Part shown: positions 35,316 through 42,865 of the stretch, piece by piece | Layout: each line of letters opens with the position of its first letter | Numbering within the stretch: the first letter of the stretch is position 1 | NCBI GenBank assembly: GCA_043813895.1 | Contig: JBDRKQ010000160.1 | Span: forward strand, 1 to 58,101 | DNA length: 58,101 nt | Origin: CAZTAR01 sp043813895 | GTDB lineage: Bacteria > Planctomycetota > Phycisphaerae > UBA1845 > UTPLA1 | Direction of reading: 5' to 3' | Notes under the pieces: generated by a model | What the model was told of the DNA's origin: nothing | The model's input: the letters and a program-made list of their open reading frames with translations, nothing else | The model's database searches: none | Program-made: the position numbers and the translations under genes

Positions 35316-35774
35316 ATGTTGGGCTTGGCAGCAAGGTTTCATCTGAGAGCGAGAGGGCGGTCTGCGTTCTTGGTGCAGGTATCATCATGCACTCTACTGG
35401 GGTTCTCGGCGTTGATCGCAGGCTGCGGTCCCCGTCCGTATCGCGCCGACATCCAGTCGGAGAGCGTCCACGAGCGGATTCTGGGTGTCCGAGCCGCTGC
35501 CGAGGCCAAGGATGCCGATTCGGTGCCCCTTCTCGTAGATCGGCTGGAGGACGAGGATGACGCCGTGCGTTTCTTCTCGATCCTCGCGTTGGAGAAGATC
35601 ACGGGCCAACGATTCGGGTACGATTACGCCAGTCCGGCCCAACAGCGCGCCGGCTCGGTCGAGCGGTGGCGGGCATACGTTCGGCAGGGGGAACACGGAG
35701 ACACGGCGCCACCTGGGGAAGCGTCCGGAGGATCGGACCGACATGTCGGCGGCCAGCCGAGCGTGTCGCGTTGA
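35316..35774 (+). CDS. HEAT-repeat-like lipoprotein
   Basis: A protein of 152 residues. A lipoprotein signal ends in the lipobox LIAGC near residue 37. It is followed by a pair of helices with the HEAT-type pattern VPLLVDRLEDEDDAVRFFSILALEKITG, then WRAYVRQGE and a disordered tail. It is probably membrane-anchored and a protein-binding adaptor; no partner is known. The stop lies 11 bases before the HATPase gene, so it may share its transcript with the signalling genes that follow. Confidence 0.75.
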   Translation: MLGLAARFHLRARGRSAFLVQVSSCTLLGFSALIAGCGPRPYRADIQSESVHERILGVRAAAEAKDADSVPLLVDRLEDEDDAVRFFSILALEKITGQRFGYDYASPAQQRAGSVERWRAYVRQGEHGDTAPPGEASGGSDRHVGGQPSVSR

Positions 35775-35785
35775 GAAGCGAACCG

Positions 35786-36274
35786 ATGACTGAGGACAGT
35801 ACGGTCGAACTGAATATCACGAGTAACGCCAAGAGCCTGCCGATCGTGCGCGGCGCGGCCGAGCGGATGGCACAGATGGAGGGGTTCGGCGATTCCGATG
35901 CTCATGCGCTGATCCTCGCGATCGATGAGGCATTGGCGAATGTGATCAAGCACGGCTACGAGGGACAACCGGATCAGCCCATCACGGTCGCGCTCGCTAC
36001 GGTCACCTCGCCCGACGGGCGTCGAGGCATTTCGGTCGCGGTTCGAGACAAGGGCCGGCAGGTCGACCCGAAGACGATCAAGAGCCGTGAACTCGACGAC
36101 GTGCGTCCCGGCGGTCTGGGGGTCCACATCATCCAGACCGTTATGGATGAGTACGACTACAGTTGCCCGCCGGACGGAGGCATGCTCCTCCGGATGGTGA
36201 AGTTCGTGGGATGCGAGCCCAGCCGGTCAGGCGCCGCAGGCGCGGGGACCGGGCCGCGAGATCGTGGAGATTGA
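35786..36274 (+). CDS. ATP-binding anti-sigma factor kinase (RsbW-like)
   Basis: A protein of 162 residues with a GHKL ATPase fold of the RsbW/SpoIIAB type. The N box is IDEALANVIKHGY (near residue 50), the second ATP-binding segment VAVRDKGRQVDP, then GGLGVHIIQTVMDEYDY. Such kinases bind a sigma factor and phosphorylate a STAS antagonist. The STAS gene follows 31 bases downstream. No sigma factor or PP2C phosphatase is in the window. The C-terminal 20 residues are Gly/Arg-rich and unconserved. The ATG at 35786 follows GAGAAG. Confidence 0.9.
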   Translation: MTEDSTVELNITSNAKSLPIVRGAAERMAQMEGFGDSDAHALILAIDEALANVIKHGYEGQPDQPITVALATVTSPDGRRGISVAVRDKGRQVDPKTIKSRELDDVRPGGLGVHIIQTVMDEYDYSCPPDGGMLLRMVKFVGCEPSRSGAAGAGTGPRDRGD

Positions 36275-36305
36275 CCCCAGATCAGCATTGTGAAGGCCGG
36301 AAGCG

Positions 36306-36656
36306 ATGTCAGATAACCCCAACCGTCTAGTCAAAGACGTGCGCAAGGCGGCGGACGCGACGGTCGTCGTCCTTGACGGCGACGTGGATTTGCACCAATC
36401 ACCCACGTTGCACGCCGCGCTCGTCGAGGTTGCCAACGATCGTCCGAAGAAGCTGATGCTCGATCTGAGGGCGGTGCCTTACATGGATTCGTCCGGCGTC
36501 GGGACATTGGTCGAGGTCTTCCGCCGCGTCTCGGCGTACAAAGGCAAGATGGTTCTCTTCGGCCTGAATGACCGGGTCCGCAGCGTCTTTGAGATCACAA
36601 AGCTCGATCGGTTCTTCACCATCTGTGAGGACGAGGAACAGGCAGGCCAGGCATGA
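36306..36656 (+). CDS. STAS-domain anti-anti-sigma factor
   Basis: A protein of 116 residues. It has the SpoIIAA-type fold with DLHQSPTLHAAL, LMLDLRAVPYMDSSGVGTLVEV and the phosphorylatable Ser in MDSSG (near residue 62), then ITKLDRFF. It should be inactivated by the upstream kinase and, when unphosphorylated, release the sigma factor or regulate the transporter. It stands between the kinase and an MlaE-type permease, so it may instead be an MlaB-like accessory subunit. Confidence 0.93.
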   Translation: MSDNPNRLVKDVRKAADATVVVLDGDVDLHQSPTLHAALVEVANDRPKKLMLDLRAVPYMDSSGVGTLVEVFRRVSAYKGKMVLFGLNDRVRSVFEITKLDRFFTICEDEEQAGQA

Positions 36657-36678
36657 TCGCGTTCTGCCGAGAGAGACC

Positions 36679-37551
36679 ATGAGCGAGCCCTCCGCCCAGA
36701 CCACGGAAACACAGGCTCCATCGGGACCGCTGGTCCGGTCCGTCGAGGCGGTGGGCGATATCACGATTCGGCAGGGTCGGGCGGTCACGGGGTTTGTCAA
36801 GTTCGTCGGCGGGGTGACGTACCTGGCCGGGGACACACTGGCTCGGGTATACCGCACACTCATCAAGAGAGAGGAGCGGCTCGGCGCCGCCAACCTGTTC
36901 TTCCAGATGGTCCGCGTGGGCATTCTGAGTATCCCGATCGTCGCGCTCGTCCAGATGTTCATCGGGATCATTCTCGCGCTGCAAATGGCCCCGACGCTGC
37001 GCGACTACGGCCAGATTCAGCGCGTCGCCGACATCGTCGCGATAGCCGTTTTCCGTGAGTTGGGACCCTTGCTCTCGGGCATTGTGCTGTCCGGTTTCGC
37101 AGGCGCGAGCATCGCCGCGGAACTCGGCACCATGGTCGAAGGTGAGGAGATCAAGGCGCTCCGTGCATTGGCCCTGAACCCCGTTCGCTTCCTCGTGGTA
37201 CCTCGCTTCCTGGCAACCGTCATCATGTTGACGCTGTTGACGGTCGTCGCGGATGCCGTCGGCGTGCTCGGCGGTTTCATTACAGGCACGCTGATCCTCG
37301 ACATCGACGCCGAGCAGTACCTCAGCTATACGCGCGTAGCCGTCACGCACACGGACTTCATTACGGGCCTGCTCAAGGCCGGCGTCTTCGGTGTGATGAT
37401 CTCGATGATCGCCTGTTACGAAGGCCTCAATGTCACGGGAGGCGCGGAGGGTGTCGGCCGCGCCACGACGAACACCGTCGTCAAGTCGATCGTCGCTCTG
37501 ATCTCCGCGGACGTCGTGTTCACGGCGATCTTCTACGCGTTTGGTATCTGA
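36679..37551 (+). CDS. MlaE/YrbE family ABC transporter permease
   Basis: A protein of 290 residues with about six membrane segments. The family core is complete: FRELGPLLSGIVLSGFAGAS, IAAELGTMVEGEEIKALRALA and YEGLNVTGGAEGVGRATTNTVV. MlaE moves phospholipids between membranes together with the ATPase MlaF, the MCE protein MlaD and a STAS protein. The ATP-binding and MCE genes are not next to it. The ATG at 36679 lies 22 bases after the STAS stop, supporting a functional link between the two. Confidence 0.92.
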   Translation: MSEPSAQTTETQAPSGPLVRSVEAVGDITIRQGRAVTGFVKFVGGVTYLAGDTLARVYRTLIKREERLGAANLFFQMVRVGILSIPIVALVQMFIGIILALQMAPTLRDYGQIQRVADIVAIAVFRELGPLLSGIVLSGFAGASIAAELGTMVEGEEIKALRALALNPVRFLVVPRFLATVIMLTLLTVVADAVGVLGGFITGTLILDIDAEQYLSYTRVAVTHTDFITGLLKAGVFGVMISMIACYEGLNVTGGAEGVGRATTNTVVKSIVALISADVVFTAIFYAFGI

Positions 37552-37819
37552 GGCTCTCTATATTGACACAGGCCAGGGTAAACGCATAATCCACCCCAAT
37601 GGTGCAGAGACAGGAATCTGTCTGAAGGCCACCTTCTGGATGTGCCAGCCCCGAGGAGGGCCGGTAGCGCGTTGGTTGGCCCGCTCGACTGCGTCGGCGG
37701 GGGCGAATGCCGGGCGCTGAAGCCCCGACGGGACGATTGATTCGTCACGCCGGGATTGCCGTCCTATACTACCCGATTGTGAGCAGTTTCTGGCGTCGTG
37801 GCACTCGCGACCTGCTGCT

Positions 37820-39718
37820 ATGGCGCAGGAGATTGCTGCGACATCTACGGAGAGACGGATTGTGGAACTTCCTCGCCGGGACCGAGGCGATGAACAACTA
37901 AGGCCGGGCGCCCTGCTCGGCGTGCGACGACGGCTCCGGAACATCGCACAACGGCACGACTTGGCTAGCGTGATTGCCTGTGCATTCGACCATCGCACCA
38001 GCATGCTGCCGTTCATCTACGCGGACGTACGGATGGTGCCGGCCGGTGTTCGGGCCGTCGGCTCGGCCATGGTGGATGCCGGTTTTCCAAAAACCCGCAT
38101 CGTCCTTCAACAGTGGAACAAAAACTTTCGCTCGTCCCGGGCGCGACTCGACGGCAGGATTCCCGACCTCTTCATGGTGTCGAGCATGCAGATTCACTCG
38201 GCCCGATGCCAAGAGCTGATCCGCGACGCGTGCAGAATCGAGCCGCGACACCGACCGCTGATCATCGCTGGCGGACCGAAGACCATCTACGAGCCGTGGG
38301 ACGTGTTTAGCGCCGACCCGAACGATCGGTGGGGCGCGGACGTGGCGGTCACGGGTGAAGAGTACGTCCTGCTGAGCCTGCTCGAGGCGTTGCTCTCGAT
38401 CCGCGCGGACGGCGAGCCGATGCGCTCGACCTTCATCCGCGCCCGCGACAGTGGCATTCTCGATCAGATTCCCGGGTTGGTGTATGCGAAGACCGACGGC
38501 AATGGGTTAGCTGAGGAGTTGGTCGATACCGGCATTCAGCAACTTGTCGCCGATCTCGACGAGTTGCCGCATCCCGAGTTGGGATACCGGTTGCTCGAAA
38601 CGCCGAGCCGCGGCGCGACATTGGCTCAGCGGGCCTTGCCGGCGGATCAGGTTCGCAAGTACAGCTCGATCGGGTCATTGGTCCTGACATTTGGCTGCAA
38701 ATTCGCCTGTCCTTACTGCCCGATCCCGGCTTACAACCAGCGTATGCACCGGGTCAAGAGCGGTGGGCGGATCGCAGATGAGATGACCCGGCTCTATAGC
38801 GAGTTCGGAATGCGTCACTTCTTCGGCGCGGACGACAACTTTTTTAACAACGAGAAACGGACGCTGGAGATCATCGAGACGCTGGCCCAGGTCAAACTTG
38901 ACGGCACCGAGGTTCGCCACCGATTCCGCTGGGGCACGGAGGTCACGGTTCACGATACCCTGAAGATGAAGGAACACCTCCGCGAAGTCCGAAACGCCGG
39001 GCTGCGGGCGTTGTGGATCGGCGTGGAGGACATCACCGCGACACTGATTAAGAAGGGCCAGGACGCGGGCAAGACGCTTGAAGTGTTTCGCCTGTTGCAG
39101 GAGCGCGGCATCGCTCCGATGCCGATGATGATGCACCACGACGCGCAGCCCTTGCTCTCGCGGGGCGGTGAGGCTTACGGACTGTTGAACCAGGCGAAAC
39201 TGCTCCGCAAGGCCGGTGCGTGCAGCTTGCAGGTCTTGATGATCACTCCCGCGACCGGCTCGAAGATGTACGAAGAAGCGTTCACGTCGGGGCTCGTGTA
39301 CGACAGCGTCGCCGGCAGGAAGGTGGAGCCGCACATGCTGGACGCGAACTTCGTCGTCGCGTCGAATCACCCGCAGCCCTGGAAGAAGCAACTCAACATT
39401 CTGGCGGCTTATCTCTACTTCTACAACCCGCTCCGCTTCCTCCTGGCCCTCGTGCGCCCCAAGAGCAAGCTCTATCTGGCCGATGCCGGGATGCAGGTCC
39501 TCGGCATGTGGGGGCTGATGAAGACCGCGCGCCGCACGCTCGGCTGGGCCTTCCGCCTCATGCGCGGCGACATCAGGCGCAAGACGTGTATCCCCGCCAG
39601 CCGGATTCCAATGCGAAGTGCGGCCGGCGCGGCGGCAAGCCACGCGCTGCCGGGAACGGTACAATCCGAGTCGCCTCAGCCGGATAGGGAGACGCCGGTT
39701 CCGTTGCGCGTGAGTTGA
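37820..39718 (+). CDS. B12-binding-type radical SAM protein
   Basis: A protein of 632 residues. Its N-terminal half has a cobalamin-binding-like fold (MLPFIYADVRMVPAGVRAVG, SSMQIHSARC, IIAGGPKTIYEP), although the usual DxHxxG motif is not clear. The radical SAM domain follows, with the cluster Cys in FGCKFACPYCPIP (Cys293, 297, 300), GADDNFFNN and WGTEVTVHD. The long C-terminal part (ILAAYLYFYNPLRFLL) is helical and membrane-associating. The reaction is unknown; related proteins modify lipids or natural products. There is no close partner gene. Confidence 0.88.
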   Translation: MAQEIAATSTERRIVELPRRDRGDEQLRPGALLGVRRRLRNIAQRHDLASVIACAFDHRTSMLPFIYADVRMVPAGVRAVGSAMVDAGFPKTRIVLQQWNKNFRSSRARLDGRIPDLFMVSSMQIHSARCQELIRDACRIEPRHRPLIIAGGPKTIYEPWDVFSADPNDRWGADVAVTGEEYVLLSLLEALLSIRADGEPMRSTFIRARDSGILDQIPGLVYAKTDGNGLAEELVDTGIQQLVADLDELPHPELGYRLLETPSRGATLAQRALPADQVRKYSSIGSLVLTFGCKFACPYCPIPAYNQRMHRVKSGGRIADEMTRLYSEFGMRHFFGADDNFFNNEKRTLEIIETLAQVKLDGTEVRHRFRWGTEVTVHDTLKMKEHLREVRNAGLRALWIGVEDITATLIKKGQDAGKTLEVFRLLQERGIAPMPMMMHHDAQPLLSRGGEAYGLLNQAKLLRKAGACSLQVLMITPATGSKMYEEAFTSGLVYDSVAGRKVEPHMLDANFVVASNHPQPWKKQLNILAAYLYFYNPLRFLLALVRPKSKLYLADAGMQVLGMWGLMKTARRTLGWAFRLMRGDIRRKTCIPASRIPMRSAAGAAASHALPGTVQSESPQPDRETPVPLRVS

Positions 39719-39788
39719 TGCCGGCGACCGTTCGATTTTTACTCGCCGACCGCAGCGGGGTCCGCTAGCATACCGGCGAGGTGATATC

Positions 39789-40160
39789 ATGTTTCCAATC
39801 GCCACAAGCATGTTGTCGGTTCTTTCCCGGTTGTTTGCTCCGGCGAGGCGACTCGTCACGTCCCGCGCGATCCTCTTTCTGCCCCTGCTCGTGCTGCTTG
39901 GTCTCGGCACGGCCTGCTCCCAAAAGCAACAAGGCGACCCGACGGAAAAGAGGATGTTCCACTCCACGGGGAAGTTCACCAAGGGCTACAAGGAGGGCAT
40001 GCGCGACGCCGAAAAATCTTGGACCGACGCACACGCCGGCTGGATGTGGCTTTGGATGATGGAGCGGGAGTATCGAGAAGGTTATGACGAGGGCTGGTCC
40101 GTCGGACGGCAGAAGACCAAGCTGAGGAACAAGGGCGAAGAACAAGACTCCGCAGAGTAG
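39789..40160 (+). CDS. Small lipoprotein of unknown function
   Basis: A protein of 123 residues. A hydrophobic signal with lipobox GTACS (near residue 43) is followed by a charged, aromatic-rich domain with two related stretches: FTKGYKEGMRDAEKSW and REYREGYDEGWSVGRQK. I do not recognise a family. The ATG at 39789 follows GAGGTGAT. Later ATGs in the signal region are also possible. Confidence 0.7.
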   Translation: MFPIATSMLSVLSRLFAPARRLVTSRAILFLPLLVLLGLGTACSQKQQGDPTEKRMFHSTGKFTKGYKEGMRDAEKSWTDAHAGWMWLWMMEREYREGYDEGWSVGRQKTKLRNKGEEQDSAE

Positions 40161-40201
40161 GGGTTAAGGACTCGCGCATGAATGAGTTGCACGTTTCATA
40201 T

Positions 40202-40255
40202 GGGTGGTACGGGCATCTTGCCCGTGTGGCTACGGGCGGGACGCCCGTACCACCC
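40202..40255. repeat. Palindromic element, family C
   Basis: Outer arms GGGTGGTAC/GTACCACCC enclose CGGGCA-TCT-TGCCCG and ACGGGCG-GGA-CGCCCGT hairpins (stems share bases with the outer arms). The loop bases match the element at 19129-19177, while the stem bases differ in pairs. It lies before a STAS gene and falls in that gene's spurious upstream frame. Confidence 0.85.
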
Positions 40256-40349
40256 TTCGGCATTCGTTCAGCTTATTTATGCGCACGCCCTAAGGCTGAT
40301 CGACTCGCTGGGCAACCGCCCCCCACGGTTTACGGCACGAGAGGATGCG

Positions 40350-40688
40350 ATGACGTTCGAAGTTGAGAATAGAAGCGGCGCAACGATTGTCCGTCTGAGT
40401 GGTGACCTCACGGGACGGGATGAAGGGAAACTCGTCAAGGCCGTTGCCGAAATGCTCGACCGGGAGGGCGCGAAGATCGTCGTTGATCTTGCAGAGGTGT
40501 CGGTCGTGAGTTCCGCAGGCCTCGGCGATCTGGTCCGGCTCGCCGCTCAGGCAAACAGCCAGGACGGACGTTTTATTCTCGCCAACCTCACCCCGTTCGT
40601 CGCAGATGTCATCCGGAATACCCAGCTCAACAAGTTCTTCGATCTCGCCGAAGACGTCGACACCGCTTTGGCGCAGCTTGGGTCCTGA
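40350..40688 (+). CDS. STAS-domain anti-anti-sigma factor (second copy)
   Basis: A protein of 112 residues. MTFEVENRSGATIVRLSGDLT, IVVDLAEVSVVSSAGLGDLVRLAAQ and NTQLNKFFDLAED follow the family plan, with the phosphorylatable Ser in VVSSAG. It is a paralogue of the STAS protein at 36306 but has no kinase beside it. The ATG at 40350 follows GAGAGG. The frame is open to 40182, but that part translates the palindrome at 40202-40255 and is not coding. Confidence 0.92.
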   Translation: MTFEVENRSGATIVRLSGDLTGRDEGKLVKAVAEMLDREGAKIVVDLAEVSVVSSAGLGDLVRLAAQANSQDGRFILANLTPFVADVIRNTQLNKFFDLAEDVDTALAQLGS

Positions 40689-40720
40689 TACCGCGTTGAA
40701 TCTCGCCGATCAGACCGCCC

Positions 40721-40814
40721 ATCAGAGCCGCGACTGTAAGGGAGCGGTACCCGCCCACATCAAAAGGCCTTCCCGGTGAACGCCGACCGCTTGCTGACAC
40801 GCGCGGCTCTGATC
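40721..40814. repeat. Palindromic element, family A
   Basis: ATCAGAGCCGCG...CGCGGCTCTGAT ends enclose an inner stem AGCGGT/ACCGCT, as in the copy in ileS. It lies between the STAS gene and the convergent transglutaminase gene. Confidence 0.88.
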
Positions 40815-40846
40815 CGGCAGATCCGCCAAGCGCCGAAGCTGCGTGG

Positions 40847-42787
40847 CTACTTCGCCGGTCCCGCCGCCAGCAATCCGGCCGCGTCCGTCCGCAATGTGTT
40901 GACGACCTCGCGAAGTGAAGCGAAGTCGTTCGGCGCGACGGTGTCGGAAGCTACTGCAACGGTGCGGCGGAGATGAACGAACCGGCCGTCCACTTCCACG
41001 CGCTGCTCGGCGGCGCCCCAATTGCCGGAGACTTTCGTAACCGCCAACGGCGTGATCGATGCGAGCCAGTCCTCGGGCAGCTCGATCGTCAAGTCCACCG
41101 ATTCCTTGAACCGGCCGTTCAGATGCACATCCGTCTGCCGATCTGAACGACCCAGCGGCATCGGGAACTCCGCGAGGAATGCCGGCCCGTGGCCGAGCTG
41201 GAGCACGTACCGCCTCTCGTATCGCTTCAACGTCTCCTTAGACGTGAGGCCCGCCTTGGCGGAGAGCCGCTCCTCTGAGAGCATCGTGATCGTGTGGCTC
41301 TTGAGCTCCGTATCGCTGAATACGCGGTCGGCGATCTCCTTCACGAGGTCGTTCTGCGACTTCGCGCTGTCGAGCTTCTCGGGGTCGTAGAAAGCCCCCG
41401 TCAGATCGATCCGCAAATCAGCCGTCGCCTGTCCCTTCTCGTCGATGCTGATCTTGCCGGCGATCGTCACTTCGCTCGGCGATTCTTCGCCGCGACGTCG
41501 AATCGCTCGCTTCTCGATCGTGCTACCCTTCTTGAGCAATAACACGTATCCGCCCCAACTGCCTGGATCGCGCAGCAAGCCGTGGCTCGGATGGGCGAAG
41601 AGCGGTTCGTCCCCGTCGACCCTGACAACCACGCCGGCGAAGGATGACAAGGTCGGCACGTCCTCCGTCCACGTGTCCGCGTCCACCGCCACGGCCGTTT
41701 TGACTTCCAATCCCAACGCCGAGAGCATCGCCGAAAGCAAGCCCGCGGATTCCAGCGAGTTGCCGTAGTTCGCCTGAAAGACCTCCGCCGCGCTGCGGCA
41801 TGACAGTGATCGCGTCGCCTTGGACGTGGTGACGAAGTTGAACGAGTCGTGCAGCTTCTTGCACACCTTGCTGACGCGCTCCTTCGCGTCGCTCTCCTGC
41901 TCGATCACCCCTTCCGCAAACGCCTTTACTTTCGCGTCCGACTTCGCCGCGGACTCCACCCGACCGAGCAGCGTCGTCACGAACTCATCGACGCCCGTGC
42001 AAGTCGTGAAGCGCAGCCGGATATTGCGCTGCTGCCAGGGAAGCGATTGCGGTTCGCCGGGGCTGCCGGGCACGTTCTTGAACGTCCAAGTGAGCGCCCC
42101 CGAGCCCGGGCCGCTGAATGAAGAAGCCTCCGGGTTCCCCTTCGACCCAGTGCCATCCACACGATGAAGGAGGGTCACATCCTCCGGCACGGACACCTTG
42201 ATGACGCGTTCCACGACCGGATAGTCGTCGTTCACGCGGATGTCGTCTTCCAGCCAGGGAATCACGCCCGGCTTCGTGATGATTTCGTAGTCCAACTCCA
42301 ACACGCAATTGTCGACAATCCCGCTGAAAGAGATTACGACGTCCTCCCATGCGGCGTACACAGGCCAGCCCGCGATGTCGTCCGGCCCCGCCGGGTTGAA
42401 GGAATAGTCGGGGATCCGCAGGGTGCTGCCGTCAGGCAAGATCGTCTGTGCTTTGTGAATCACGAGCTTGTCTTCGTCGGTGTGATAGGCGACACGCGGA
42501 TCAGCGTGCGCGCGGATCGGGCGACGCGTCAAGAGCTTCATCCAACGATGATCCCGCCGACTGACGGAGCCGTCTTCCTTCAGCGTGTAGTGCTGCTCCC
42601 AGCGAAGGATCACAGCGTCGGCGTTGGGGTACTCCTTCGATCCGATGGTCAGGTCCGGCGAGTCTCCCAGCACTGCGCCGCCCGGAATGCCCACGACGCT
42701 CAACAGCAAAGCCGCCCCCGCAATCATCCCCACTCGTCTCGCCCGACAGCTTCGTCCGTCCTCAGCTTTTCGATTCATCTTCTTCAT
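40847..42787 (-). CDS. DUF3857/transglutaminase-like protein, active site degenerate
   Basis: A protein of 646 residues. A signal peptide is followed by the DUF3857 domain (QTILPDGSTLRIPDYSF, LELDYEI). A transglutaminase-like core lies at about residues 330-430, recognisable from YGNSLESAGLLSAMLSALG, but the catalytic Cys is Ser here (normally near GxCxD). The His and Asp of the triad are not in their usual positions (SSFAGVVVRV, LFAHPSHG). A beta-rich C-terminal domain follows. It is the downstream neighbour of the intact paralogue at 42866-44890, separated by 78 bases. It is probably a non-enzymatic partner. Confidence 0.83.
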   Translation of the reverse strand: MKKMNRKAEDGRSCRARRVGMIAGAALLLSVVGIPGGAVLGDSPDLTIGSKEYPNADAVILRWEQHYTLKEDGSVSRRDHRWMKLLTRRPIRAHADPRVAYHTDEDKLVIHKAQTILPDGSTLRIPDYSFNPAGPDDIAGWPVYAAWEDVVISFSGIVDNCVLELDYEIITKPGVIPWLEDDIRVNDDYPVVERVIKVSVPEDVTLLHRVDGTGSKGNPEASSFSGPGSGALTWTFKNVPGSPGEPQSLPWQQRNIRLRFTTCTGVDEFVTTLLGRVESAAKSDAKVKAFAEGVIEQESDAKERVSKVCKKLHDSFNFVTTSKATRSLSCRSAAEVFQANYGNSLESAGLLSAMLSALGLEVKTAVAVDADTWTEDVPTLSSFAGVVVRVDGDEPLFAHPSHGLLRDPGSWGGYVLLLKKGSTIEKRAIRRRGEESPSEVTIAGKISIDEKGQATADLRIDLTGAFYDPEKLDSAKSQNDLVKEIADRVFSDTELKSHTITMLSEERLSAKAGLTSKETLKRYERRYVLQLGHGPAFLAEFPMPLGRSDRQTDVHLNGRFKESVDLTIELPEDWLASITPLAVTKVSGNWGAAEQRVEVDGRFVHLRRTVAVASDTVAPNDFASLREVVNTLRTDAAGLLAAGPAK

Positions 42788-42865
42788 AGTCGCAAAAGTC
42801 TCCGTCTCCCAACGCCTGCGAACCGCACGATGGCGAATGGTCGTCTCGAATAACACCGGTCCCCA

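Noticed and set aside
38675..39982. 435-codon minus-strand open frame
   Set aside because: It is antisense to the radical SAM gene, whose Cys motif and family blocks are on the plus strand.
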